Of a DNA stretch of 64,000 nt, positions 46,029 through 55,539 are shown one piece after another. Made by a program: the position numbers and the translations under genes. The notes beneath the pieces were generated by a model. The model was given only the letters and a program-made list of their open reading frames with translations. It made no database searches and had not been told where the DNA came from. The DNA comes from Undaria pinnatifida (taxonomy: Eukaryota; Sar; Phaeophyceae; Laminariales; Alariaceae): positions 10,358,732 to 10,422,731 of the forward strand of contig JABAKD010000004.1 of NCBI GenBank assembly GCA_012845835.1. Reading direction: 5' to 3'. The stretch's first letter is position 1. Each line of letters starts with the position of its first letter.

Positions 46029-46210
46029 CATCGCGGGTCGAGGGTAATCGAATCAGTTGGTTAAGAGGGTTTCGAAACTCGCGTGACGGTCGGGTCACCC
46101 TGGACCCTCGGGTGGAGCCGGGAAGTTTTCAGATCATCGCGGGTCGAGGGTTAATCGAATAGATAGGTTACGAGGGTTTCAAAAATCGCGGGACCGGTGG
46201 GGTCACCCTG
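46029..46210. repeat. ~107-bp imperfect tandem repeat
   Basis: CATCGCGGGTCGAGGGT and the following sequence (AATCGAAT, then GAGGGTTTC, then GGGTCACCCTG) occur twice, at 46029 and 46136. Confidence 0.8.
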
Positions 46211-46812
46211 TCCCGTCCCGACCCGCTAGAAAGCGACCCGACTTGTGGAAAGTGCTGAAAATAATCGACAGTCTCCCGGCGAAGTAAGCCACGTCATAAT
46301 AGACGACCAGGCGAGAGATAGAAGAGTATGGGTAGGAATCCCTGCCGTGCGAGACCACGAGGTCCCGGTTATCCCCCGAAATTCACATAAACGGCAACCG
46401 GCGCAGCTCGACAGGAATTCCGAGGTCGAGAAGATGGAACCACCCGCTAATGCAGCGTTGTTTCCAGGGACTGGCACGATGAACCGAAGCCGACAGCAAC
46501 AAAGTTCCGAAGGCTGCAACCACTCCCTCTATAGAGCAAAGATGTCGGCTGATGGCACTCTTGACTCTTGATAGACAACCGTCAAGGACCGACCGCTCCG
46601 TACTAAAACCAGTGTATTTACGTCTGAAGAGACCTAAACGAGACAAAAGTAGACCGTCAACCGACATCTTTGATTTAGAGTACCCTTGTGGGGGGCTCCC
46701 AACAGTACCGGCATGTGCCAGCCCCATTGTACCGGCACTATCCAAGCCACCGGCACTACCGCGAACAGGATTGCTCCGAAGATCTCAACTCGTCCCAAGG
46801 AATTTCGTCGGC

Positions 46813-46890
46813 AATATAGAGGGACGTGACACTACTCAACCGGAATTATAGAGGGACATGAAACTACTCAACCGGTAGTATAGAGGGGCC
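46813..46890. repeat. ~37-bp tandem repeat, about 2 units
   Basis: Units contain TATAGAGGGACRTGA and ACTACTCAACCGG; a third partial unit begins near 46878. Confidence 0.85.
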
Positions 46891-47716
46891 TCCACCGTAC
46901 TAACCCCATCTCCACCGCCCGAGAATACACGACGTAGGGACGGGGAGAAAAATAATATTTCGACCCGCCCTGACGTCTTATTACACCGCATTTTGGTAGG
47001 GCTGTGTGTGTCTTTTTTGGTAAGTCTCATTTCCCATAAGAAATCCCAAAATTGTTACTGTTGTTGTTCTCGCCTTCACTCACATAATCAAGTCCGTGGT
47101 CACAGGACGGGCTCCAGTCACTCTGGAGCTGAGGAATACCCCAAGGACAAAACACAAACAAAGCCAAAAGTGGTACACGCATATATCATAGCTGATGCAA
47201 TTCATGCCTCCGCCAGAAAAATAATAAAAGTGAAATCGGGAGTCAGTCCACGATGTGCCAGGTCCATACTGGTACGTACGTCGCACTACTCGCGCCTGTA
47301 AAAACGACTACACCGCTTGCCCCCCAGAAAAGACCACCACGTATGTATTACACGTGGTACCTATCACTACGCATACGCGCGTCAGACTCAAGTCAAATGG
47401 AAAACAGAAAAGAAAAAGAAAAGACACGCTAACCCTAACCCAAGCTATACGACCTGGAGGGTGAAAAAACATTAATTCATTGCAACTTGTACTACATCTC
47501 GTAAGCGTTTCATCCCCGACTAGATGATGAGGGAGAGAATGAAAAACGTTTGTGAGTTTCCACATCTGAGCGAGGCGATACATGTATCCTGTTTATGAAT
47601 AGAAGAAACTGATACTTTGTGTGCGATTTCACGGCCGGTGCACGGATATAACTTACACCTGATGGACGCCCTGGACGCTGAGGGGTGGGGTGGAAAAAGC
47701 CGGAGGGTTCCGGTCA

Positions 47717-47925
47717 ATGATCTGGGGGGTGTAACGTTGATGAGGATTAGGAATATGTAGATTAACTCTATCGATTCAAAGGTGTGGGGAAGGAACGTTG
47801 GGAAAAGGTTGGTGCACACTCATAGAAGAGACGCTACTGAGTTACCGAAGGATGCTTGACTTCTATCGGAACGGCATCTACGCTACATTGTTGGAGGGCG
47901 AAAAGAACAACAACAAATGACTAAT
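47717..47925 (+). mobile_element. retroposon with trinucleotide tail (family B), copy 1
   Basis: Shares with four other copies the words GTTGATGAGGATTA near the start, GTGTGGGGAAGGAA in the middle, GGAACGGCATCTACGCTA and ATTGTTGGAGGGCGAAAAG at the end, followed by an AAC-type tail (AACAACAACAAATG). A fixed 3' end with a simple-repeat tail is typical of SINEs or LINE 3' ends. I see no A and B boxes, so the origin is open. Confidence 0.7.
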
Positions 47926-49129
47926 TGATTTTACCTCCGCCAAAAAAAGACTATCTTAAAGAGAGTTAACCGCCAAGTACTATCTCAAAGAGTTCACTCA
48001 TTAATTATCGCGTTCATATATCTTGTGTTTAAGGGGCGTGTCTCTGCATTTTCCGTTCGCCGCGGAAGACCGGGGTCAGCGCGGAAGGGTGAGAACCTCA
48101 TGCTCGTCGTAACAGGAAGCCCCATGCACCCCCGACCCCTGCATATAATGAATGGAACGACCTCGATGTATTACGACAGAAAAAAAAATAATCCCAGTTT
48201 CCTCAAGTGGGGAGCTCCAGACTCATCCCAGAACAAATTTCACCAAATGTGTACAAACAACCCCAGAGGCGGAAGTATGGCGAATAAATATTGTGCAGCC
48301 AAACATGGGATGATTGCAAACAAACTGTTAATACCGCCATGTTCGCTACCTGACTTAGCCCTTTCGTGTCGACGGTTAACTATCTCACTTAGGCCATCTC
48401 TTGTATCACCGTTTCTGAGTCCGAAAAATGACGTTTTCAGATCGCAAAACCGGTTTGCAACCGTTGTAGATCCAAAGCCGGTTATTTTTCAGGCTTCCGT
48501 TTTCGGGTGTCGTTTTCGAGACGGCCGTCACACGGAACTGAGGGTCCAGTTTCGGATAAAATCGCACCCGAAAATGGCATCCAGACTTGCATCAGGATGG
48601 GTTTCCATACGTCGTGGGGAGCAACAAGCGACGTAACAAGCCGAAAACAGCAATGGCAACGAGACACGGGAAAAGGCATCAGATATATCAATCTGCTGAG
48701 CAAGCAACACGTACCATAGGTGTACCCATGTTGCCGCTGCTGCTGTAACGCTACCCACTCGCACACACCTCGGGCACCACCGGGAGCCAATGGGATCGGA
48801 TAGTCGTGGTGACGATTACGAGAGTCTTGCCACTCTACTCGCAGTCGAGATTGCATCATTGGCACCATTCGACAAACGCCAAAGACACGCTGCTCGCACT
48901 AACCATCGAGGACGAGGACAGTCGCCGTCTGCGACATGTCGTCATTGACGCACGTGATCGACGGGGGCAAGGGGGAAGACAAACCTCCTCGCGAGAGCCG
49001 CACACGGTGTGTTTTCCCTCGCCCCACCTACAAAGCTTCATCTGCCTACGCTGAGATGTTTTGGTGCGGCGAACTCGTACGACTGCGTAGTCGGGCGATC
49101 GTTAGGCTGAGTCTCCGTGGAATTTAGCC
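47926..49129. other. no recognised gene; one 203-codon open frame of unknown meaning
   Basis: An ATG-started frame runs 48025-48636 (plus), the longest in this part that is not repeat-derived. It has no domain, signal peptide or membrane segment I can recognise and its neighbours are all repeats. I treat it as probably non-coding. Other frames to 128 aa overlap it on the minus strand. Confidence 0.35.
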
Positions 49130-49740
49130 CAAAATCCTACAAGAGCGTTTTTTCGGTTTTTGGAGCCCAAAAACAGGGGTCTTGTAAAGAGCCTAAAAGT
49201 AAACCCTTTGGGGCTCATTTTTCGGGGATGGGGGCTGTTTTCACCCCCAGAAGCTAATTTATAATATCATGTGTTAACCTTTCTTAGCCGACCCCTCTGT
49301 AATAACACCAATTAAATGATACGTGAATCTGTTTTTTTCGAGCACACGGCAGCACCGCAAGACCGCAACCCAGGCCCCAGCACAACGTATTTTGGTTTTG
49401 TTGAAAAAAATGGCGGAAATTCCACCAGAGCCTTCTTGTTTTTAGCCAAAATGAAGAAAAAAACTGGGAAAGGCGAGCCCACGGAGGCTCAGCCTAGCTT
49501 GCTATCCATCAGAACATCCGTTTTTTTGCGATTTAGCCGGTTTTTCATAATTCGAGCTTTAAAAATGCCGAGAGGTCGTTTCTTTTAGTCTGGCTCTTTT
49601 TTGGAGCCTAAATGGACGAAGCCCATAAAAAGTTTGTTGTCTTGTTCTTCAAAAGGCGCAAATTCCACGAGTGCCTTTTCTTCTAAGGCCCAAAAAATCT
49701 GAGAAAAGCGAGCCCACAAAGGCTTAGCCTAGCGATCGCC
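49130..49740 (+). repeat. two diverged copies of a ~95-bp sequence in A/T-rich DNA
   Basis: GGAAATTCCACCAGAGCC...AAAGGCGAGCCCACGGAGG (about 49412-49488) recurs as GCAAATTCCACGAGTGCC...AAAGCGAGCCCACAAAGG (about 49657-49727), each ending CTCAGCCTAGC or CTTAGCCTAGC. The sequence between and upstream repeats GGAGCC and AGCCCA words. No gene seen. Confidence 0.65.
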
Positions 49741-50043
49741 GTTGTTGAGTATTTCGCGAGATCTCCGTCCAAAAACAAATCTGTAAGATTCGGGTTTCTC
49801 AATTAGCGTTGCCGATCCGACTCTGCCCGTCTGGTTCTGCGGACCGAAAATCCATCTCAATTTAATATTAGGATACGCTACCATAAGAGATGGCCTAAAA
49901 ACAATGCTCAAGTGTGCAAGGAGCGACTATTCCAAATAATCTCTGTGGCCACTCAGATTGCGATTTCGCGCAGAGTTCATCGATATAGGCTATCTCTGAG
50001 GGATCGCCAGGCCGCGAGGGGAAGGGAGAAAGAATCGGGAGGA

Positions 50044-50310
50044 CTACACTGGCCTGGGGTGGCAATGTTGATGAGGATTAAGGTGGATTCTCAGCTAAAA
50101 CATATATAGGGGAAGGAAATAGTAGATAAAAGGAGAAGATGTGGGGAAAGGAAATGGGCAAATGGTTGGCGGAAGATACCACTGCATTATGGTGCGATCA
50201 TTCGACTTCATATTAGATACTACTACTGCTGCTTTATGGAAGAATATTCTATTTACATCGGAAGGGCATCTACCCTATATTGTCGGAGGGCAAAAATAAT
50301 AATAATCATA
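50044..50310 (+). mobile_element. retroposon family B, copy 2
   Basis: Begins near GGCAATGTTGATGAGGATTA, passes GATGTGGGGAAAGGAAATGG and GGTTGGCGGAAG, ends TATTGTCGGAGGGCAAAA, then an (AAT)n tail AATAATAATCATAATAAC. It is the best-preserved copy. Confidence 0.8.
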
Positions 50311-50559
50311 ATAACATCAAGAGATGGCCTAAAAACCATGCTGAAATTTGTTATTGGGCGATCGATACTAACATCGACACGACGGTGTATATCACGAAAA
50401 CAAAAAAGCACAAGAGATGTATAGATGGCCACACATCCGCGAGTGGTCGGAATACAACAAGTGGCCCAAATAATAACAAAAAAAGTGACGCGTCTACCGT
50501 AACCTGTTCTACGATGTAAAACGTTTCCGGCTGCAACACTTTCTGAACGACGGGGCACC

Positions 50560-50648
50560 TTAACGCCTGTACAACTGGAAACCCGTTTTTGTCGATAACT
50601 TACCTGGAACTAGTATAGAGAGGGGTTTGGGGGCTTTAGGGGTTGCTA
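50560..50648 (-). mobile_element. TTAA MITE (piggyBac-like), copy P5
   Basis: Reverse orientation: TTAACGCCTGTACAACTGG at one end, then AGAGAGGGGTTTGGGGGCTT and TAGGGGTTG at the other; the second TTAA is decayed. Confidence 0.6.
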
Positions 50649-50966
50649 ACCCAAAACCGCTGCAAGAAATTAGGCAAGAAATCACTCTAGTTTGTAATAC
50701 TGTAAGAAAACATTTTCGTTCTTTTGCCTAGCTATATATAGGCCTTTGGGACGGTCCGTATCGTTTTTTTTTCTCTCGCCAAATTATTTTTTTTTATAGG
50801 TTTAATTCACAAACACCATATGATATCATAAATAAAATATATTCATGTACCACGCAGCTGTTGGCAACAACAACAGCAGACTTTCAACCATTCAATCGGT
50901 CGTACTCACAGCTGACGTTTTTCACTTTTTCTCGAAAACGTGTTTTAGGGTGAGACATACAACTTA

Positions 50967-51056
50967 TTAACGCCTTCGCTACTGAAAACACTTTCTTTTT
51001 ACAACTTGACTTGAAGTTAAAATGGGGAAGGATTTTATGGGCTCTAAAGGGGTTAA
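50967..51056 (-). mobile_element. TTAA MITE (piggyBac-like), copy P6
   Basis: 90 bp between TTAA at 50967-50970 and TTAA at 51053-51056. It ends CTCTAAAGGGGTTAA, matching the family end exactly, with an internal CTTGACTTGAAGTTA. An (AT)n run lies just downstream (about 51091-51108). Confidence 0.75.
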
Positions 51057-51357
51057 GAGCCGCAGAAGAAAAGGTGAAATAAACGGAATATATATATATA
51101 TATATATATTTGGAGACCCGCCTTATTTAACCTTGGTTTTATGTATCATAGCTTTTTTCCTCGGTTGAGGAGGGCCGCGAGCTACGCTAGAGAAGGGGGT
51201 AGAAAATTTCGGGCAGCATGTGTTTTTGTTGTCGGAGTTTCTCCACTGTAAAACCACCCGCTGTGTATCATTTTTTTGTTTTACTAAAATTTGTCGAGAC
51301 GTATGTTCCGATTGTGTCATGTGGGATTGTTCGTCGGGTTTGCTTGCTTGCGCATAA

Positions 51358-51565
51358 AATATGTCCTTATTTCATTGTTATTTTTGCTCTCCGACAATAG
51401 TGTAGATTGCGCCGTTCCGACGTAAACCAAATGACATCCTTCCATGAAGCAGTAGATTCATACCAGGTATGACCCTTCTGCCAACCATGTCCCCATGTCC
51501 TTTCCCCACATCTGCTCGTCCTGTCTATCACTTCCTTTCTCTTCGTACTTGTGTTCATTTTAGCT
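51358..51565 (-). mobile_element. retroposon family B, copy 3
   Basis: Minus strand: AGATGTGGGGAAAGGACATGG, then CTGCTTCATGGAAGGATG, then TATTGTCGGAGAGCAAAAAT and an AATAAC-like tail at the left edge. The head is shorter than in copy 2. Confidence 0.75.
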
Positions 51566-52532
51566 ATGTGTTATCGTGCGCAATCAGTTTTTTCTGTGCG
51601 GTACGGTCTGTACATGGAGCTCCTTAAAAAGTGAGGAGCCAAAGAATAAAAAACGGGGGCACCTGCACTACCGCACCGTGCGTCAAGTCTCATCAGTAGC
51701 CGACAACCTTTGGGACTCCCCCGTCATCCGCGACGCTTGTCGGTAGAGGTGGCGGACTTTCTTACTTTTGTTTTTGCTGAGACCCTTCAAAAAGATTTTT
51801 AAGAAACTCTCTTAAAACCGCCCCGAAAAAAACTAATTTCGAGAAGGAAACAAAGCAAAAACGTTCTATTAATACGATACCCGATGAACACTCCAAAGGC
51901 CTATCAATAGCTAGATAAACCAATGAGGTGATGTTTGGAAAAAACCACAGAATGAAATTTGCAAGAACGAATTATATCTGGTTAATCCCTTCTGGGTCTT
52001 GCTTTATCTTGATTACAGTACGGGGGGAAATTGACGAAATAAGCTGACGATTGCAGCATCCTTGACGCAAAAGCAACCCGGCATGCTAGGTTAGCGGACG
52101 GCGATATTGCTTTCGAATTCCCTGCGCAAGGCACCTGTAAACAGACGCGCATAGCTTTGCACTGTGCTGCCGTGTGCGGAATGCTCGGACCATGGTAAGA
52201 CCGCGCTTATACCTTGTGTTGTCTCTGTACCCAGGTCTCAAAAGGGTCAAGAGCTCAACAGGGTTGAGGCGTCAAAAGTGTTAAGGCCTCGAAAGTGTTG
52301 AGGCCTCGAAAGGGGGCTAAGGTGCCCTTGTCATTCGGAAATCGTTTCCGCCTACAGTGCTATTAACACCTCTGCCTGCCGCAGCACGCACCAATAGCGC
52401 ACAACAATAGCGGCACAATAGCGCACAATAGCGCACGCCACGATGGGGGCAGGGGCAGCACATTCTGGCAAAAGGGGTAACATGGACGCGATACACTACA
52501 ATAGAGGTAGTATACCTTTTTTTGGCGAAAAT
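51566..52532. other. no recognised gene; two short tandem repeats
   Basis: A roughly 20-bp repeat of GTTGAGGCCTCGAAAG-like units is at about 52245-52320, and GCGCACAATAGC units at about 52396-52438. Nothing else I can name. Confidence 0.45.
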
Positions 52533-52684
52533 GTTCTCTGAATGACGGGCTCCTTCACCCAAAATCGTCGGAGATAACCCATTTTTTGGCATGACCCCTC
52601 GTTGTTTACCTAGGGCATTAGGAACTTTCATCCGGTCAGCAGTTGTATTTTGGTCCAAATCGGTTTTTTGGGACGGGTCTTAAC

Positions 52685-53194
52685 TGTTACAAGGCTTAGT
52701 TTGGGTAAGCTATTGGTTAACCTTTTGCAAGTGGTCCAACGGACTAATACCCCACTAATTGACAGGTCCGCCCGTATATCCGGCCGACCTGCTAACCCGC
52801 CGTTTCAGGGGGGGAGAGTGTTACAAGGTTTAGTTAGGGTAAGCTATTGATTAACCCTTTGCAAGTGGTCAAACGGACTAACACCCCACTAATACCTTAT
52901 CAAATGGCGTCGTCGACAAACCATGGGTTATTTCGGTCGTGGGTTCAAATCCCACATCCACCATAATAACCTTTTTCAGACCTTCCCCATGTCAAACTTG
53001 GTAAATACTCTCCGCGGTATACCCAGGAAATGAAACGGTTTCGATAAATGGCAGGTCCGCCCGTATATCTTGCCGACCTGCTATCCCGCCGTTTCAGGGA
53101 GGGGGGGTGCTATAATAAGGCTTAGTTTGGGTAAGCTATTGGTTAACCTTTTGCAAGTGGTCAAACGGACTAATACCCCACTAACTCCTTAACA
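52685..53194 (+). mobile_element. TRIM (miniature LTR element), tandem three-LTR form
   Basis: Three LTRs alternate with two internal regions: LTR 52685-about 52759 (3' end lost), a deleted internal part, LTR 52819-52902 (84 bp), a full internal region, LTR 53108-53194 (87 bp). LTRs start TGTTA/TGCTA and end TTATCA or TTAACA. Each later LTR is preceded by a purine tract (GGGGGGGAGAG or GGGAGGGGGGG). Two bases after the 52902 LTR comes TGGCGTCGTCGACA, the presumed tRNA primer site. The internal region has no ORF but contains GTGGGTTCAAATCCCAC (about 52935-52951), a perfect tRNA T-arm. The flanks are TAAC (52681-52684) and TAAC (53195-53198). Confidence 0.82.
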
Positions 53195-53283
53195 TAACCC
53201 CTTTAGAGCCCCCAAAATCCCTCCCTATACTAACTTCAAGTAGTTTTGTATAATAAATGGGTTTCCAGTTGTAACGGCGTTAA
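53195..53283 (+). mobile_element. TTAA MITE (piggyBac-like), copy P3, split by the TRIM
   Basis: Its first bases (TTAAC, 52680-52684) lie left of the TRIM and the remainder, TAACCCCTTTAGAGCCCCC to GTAACGGCGTTAA, to the right. It occupies the same position within repeat R2 as copy P2. Confidence 0.8.
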
Positions 53284-53371
53284 CCTCCGAAGGTGAGGGA
53301 CCTCAGAAAATGTGCGGTGGACCTCTACCGTAGCATGCGTCGACATTTTTTTTTTCTTGGCTGCCTTCCGA

Positions 53372-53580
53372 AACTATAGCGTAGATGCCGCTCCGATGTA
53401 AACCAAATATCCTTCCAAGAAGCAGAAGCATCCACGACCCTTTTCCTTCGAACCATTCCCCGATTTCCTTTCCCCACACCTTCTCAATTTATCTCCTACT
53501 GCTTTCCTTTCCCTACATCTGTTCATTTTGCTATTTTTAGCCCACCATAATCCCCATCAACATTCTCAATCCAGACTAGG
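53372..53580 (-). mobile_element. retroposon family B, copy 4
   Basis: Minus strand: GAATGTTGATGGGGATTATG, GGTGTGGGGAAAGGAAAT, GGAAGGATATTTGGTTTACA, CGGAGCGGCATCTACGCTAT, ending with GGAAGGCAGCC and an A-run tail (left edge, about 53350). Confidence 0.78.
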
Positions 53581-53879
53581 AATTAAAGTAGTTAGTTTGT
53601 TGCTAAATAGGGGCGCAACACACACATAGAGGGGGTACGGCGGGTAAGATCGGTGAGTACCGTGCCGGCGTCCCCGGGTGGTCCAATAGAAAGTGGCGTA
53701 AATATTAGAGGGGGGTAGAGGGGGTAACATGGAATTTCACACGGGACTCTTGCATATCGATGCTGATACTTTTGTCTTACGTTGTGTTTCCGATCCGAGC
53801 TCGTACGACAGGGCAAAAGCGCGAGAGCGTGAGGTGGCTGGCAAAGTTCGATGCTAGTCAACGAGCATGAAAAACTGCT
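53581..53879. other. no recognised feature
   Basis: A short minus-strand frame (53592-53882) has no recognisable domain. A GCGAGAGCGTGAG word near 53820 is shared with the SINE body, but the surroundings do not align. Confidence 0.35.
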
Positions 53880-54050
53880 CAAAAGTGGGAAAGACTGTAT
53901 ATTCTGTTATCTCCAGAAATACGGGACCCCACGCCATGGTCCGACTGTCCTTTGCAAACGGACACATGCTTGAAAAGATATTTTTGTAATAGCATCCTTC
54001 CTCTTGCCGAGCAGCCATGAAACGTTCGTTAAAGAAAGCCGCTGGTGTCT
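53880..54050. repeat. sequence related to the C8-tract MITE
   Basis: GACTGTCCTTTGCAAAC and GCATCCTTCCTCTTGCCGAG then CAGCCATGAAACGTTCGTTA align with 43780-43880. The C-tract ends are absent, so it may be a truncated or different subfamily copy. Confidence 0.55.
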
Positions 54051-54054
54051 GTAG

Positions 54055-54265
54055 CAAACAGTACTATTAGTACTAATAGCAAATAGCACTAGTAGTACTA
54101 TTAATAATAGAAAATAGTACTATTAATACTAGTGGCAAATAGTATTATTAGTACTATTAATAATAGCAAATCGTATTATGAGTACCGATAGCAAATAGTA
54201 CTATTAGACCTAATAGCAAATAGTGATATCAGTTCTAACTGCAAAAAGTAGTATTAGTAACTACC
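54055..54265. repeat. AGTACTATTA/AGCAAAT degenerate tandem repeat
   Basis: Units such as AGTACTATTAGTACTAATAG and AGCAAATAGT alternate for about 200 bp. Many local self-complementary AGTACT words could form hairpins. Confidence 0.85.
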
Positions 54266-54335
54266 TGGTACTAATAATACGGTGGAGGTGCGCCAATTTT
54301 TTTCCTGAGGCCCCTAACCATTTCTGGAGATCTAC

Positions 54336-54930
54336 ACCATAACCTTAAACCTTAACCATTAAACCTTAACCTTAACCTTGACCTTAAACCTTAACCTTGA
54401 ACCTTAACCTTAAACCTTAAACCTTAAACCTTAACCTTGAACCTTAACCTTAAACTTAACCTTAATCTTAAACCTCAAACCTTAACCTTCACCTTAACCT
54501 TAAACCTTAACCTTAACCTTAACCTTAAACCTTAACCTTAACCTTGACCTTAAACCTTGACCCTAACCTTAACCTTAAACCTTAAACCTTAAACCTTAAC
54601 CTTGAACCTTAACCTTAAACTTAACCTTAATCTTAAACCTCAAACCTTAACCTTCACCTTAACCTTAAACCTTAACCTTAACCTTAACCTTAAACCTTAA
54701 CCTTAACCTTAACATTAAACCTTAAACCTTAACCTTAACCTTGACCTTGAACCATGACCTTAACCTTAACCTTGAACCTTAAACCTTAAACCTTTAACCT
54801 TAACCTTAACCTTAACCTTCACCTTAACCTTAAACCTTAAACCTTAAACCTTAAACCAAACACCATAAACCTTAACCTCAATCTTACCCTTAACCTTAAA
54901 CATTAAACCTTCACCTTAAACCTTAACCCA
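54336..54930. repeat. telomere-like CCTTAA / CCTTAAA array
   Basis: About 600 bp of mixed 6-bp (CCTTAA) and 7-bp (CCTTAAA) units; the G-rich strand (minus) would read TTAAGG and TTTAAGG. The mixture resembles the slippage of some telomere arrays, but the unit is not the canonical TTAGGG or TTTAGGG. A long block is itself duplicated: TTAACCTTGAACCTTAACC and the following 200 bp recur at about 54369 and 54596. Internal position and irregular units suggest an interstitial satellite. Confidence 0.92.
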
Positions 54931-55142
54931 AAAAGTTGATCTACGCGAGAAAACTAAGTGCAGCCCGATGAACAATCTCACGTCTTTTAGGTGAAAAAGA
55001 AAAAAAAGCGACAAAATAAACAAAATAAGCAGTCGATTTTTCCAGCGATATTAGGTTAACGAGACCTGATATCAAAAAAAAAAAAAAAAATGGCCCAAAC
55101 GCTCTACCTCGATCGTAGCAGGCGTCTGCGTGGGATTAATCC

Positions 55143-55234
55143 TTAAATCCATTTAGAGACCCGAAATCCCTCCCTATACTAATTCCAAGTAAATTGTCGA
55201 ACAAGATACGGGTGTCCAGTTGTAAAGGGGCTAA
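55143..55234 (+). mobile_element. TTAA MITE (piggyBac-like), copy P4
   Basis: From TTAAATCCATTTAGAGACCC, through GAAATCCCTCCCTATACTAA, to CCAGTTGTAAAGGGGCTAA. The right TTAA has become CTAA. A poly(A) run precedes at about 55074-55091. Confidence 0.72.
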
Positions 55235-55286
55235 GGGTAGCACGTTTTGCATTTCAGCTGGGCCGGTCTCCCCAACTGGGTAACTC

Positions 55287-55535
55287 TGTTATAAGGCTTC
55301 GTTTAGGTAAGCTATTGGTTAACCTTTTGCAAGTGGTCAAACGAACTAATACCCCACTAATTCATTAACAAATGGCGTAGTCGGCAGGATATTGACAGGT
55401 CCGCCCGCATATCCCGCCGACCCGCTATCCCGCTCTTTCAGAGGGGGAGAGTGTTACAAAGCTTAGTTTGGGTAAGCTATTGGTTAACATTTTGCAAGTG
55501 GTCAAACGGACTAATACCCCACTAATACCTTAACA
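55287..55535 (+). mobile_element. TRIM, short two-LTR form (249 bp)
   Basis: LTRs 55287-55370 and 55452-55535, both 84 bp, TGTTAYAA to TTAACA. The presumed primer site TGGCGTAGTCGGCAGGA starts two bases after the first LTR (55373). The purine tract AGAGGGGGAGAG lies immediately before the second. The internal region is only 81 bp and lacks the T-arm. The flanks ACTC (55283-55286) and ATTC (55536-55539) are a 4-bp duplication with one mismatch. There is no coding capacity, so all proteins for movement would come from elsewhere. Confidence 0.85.
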
Positions 55536-55539
55536 ATTC

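Larger units (their letters stand above)
45401..47716. other. no recognised gene; several small tandem repeats
   Basis: No coding region convinces. Notable: a GGTGCGGT-rich stretch near 45700-45745; a direct repeat of about 107 bp (46029 and 46136, see separate entry); a 37-bp tandem near 46813; a short telomere-like word CTAACCCTAACCC at about 47434-47446, too short to interpret. Confidence 0.45.
52533..53340 (+). repeat. repeat R2, copy 1 (interrupted by TRIM, contains MITE P3)
   Basis: The parts 52533-52684 and 53195-53340 together match 57719-58012: CTCCTTCACCCAAAATCGTC, TTCATCCGGTCAGCAGTT, AAATCGGTTTTTTGGGA, GGTCTTAAC, then the MITE, then CTCCGAAGGTGAGG and CCTCAGAAAA. In this copy the TRIM 52685-53194 sits at the TTAAC of the MITE; the other copy is uninterrupted. 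Confidence 0.8.

Noticed and set aside
47434..47446. Canonical telomere repeat CTAACCCTAACCC
   Set aside because: Only two units; expected by chance or from a small insertion.
48025..48636. 203-codon frame as a possible host gene
   Set aside because: No domain, no homologous pattern I recognise, mixed composition and repeats on both sides. Kept only as a note.
51091..51108. (AT)n run as a promoter TATA box
   Set aside because: A simple dinucleotide run with no gene downstream.
52930..52962. A functional tRNA gene in the TRIM
   Set aside because: Only the T-arm and 3' end are present; no A box, anticodon arm or matching 5' acceptor strand.
53810..53830. Third SINE copy from the shared word GCGAGAGCGTGAG
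   Set aside because: Only this word and a few bases match; head, body and tail do not align.
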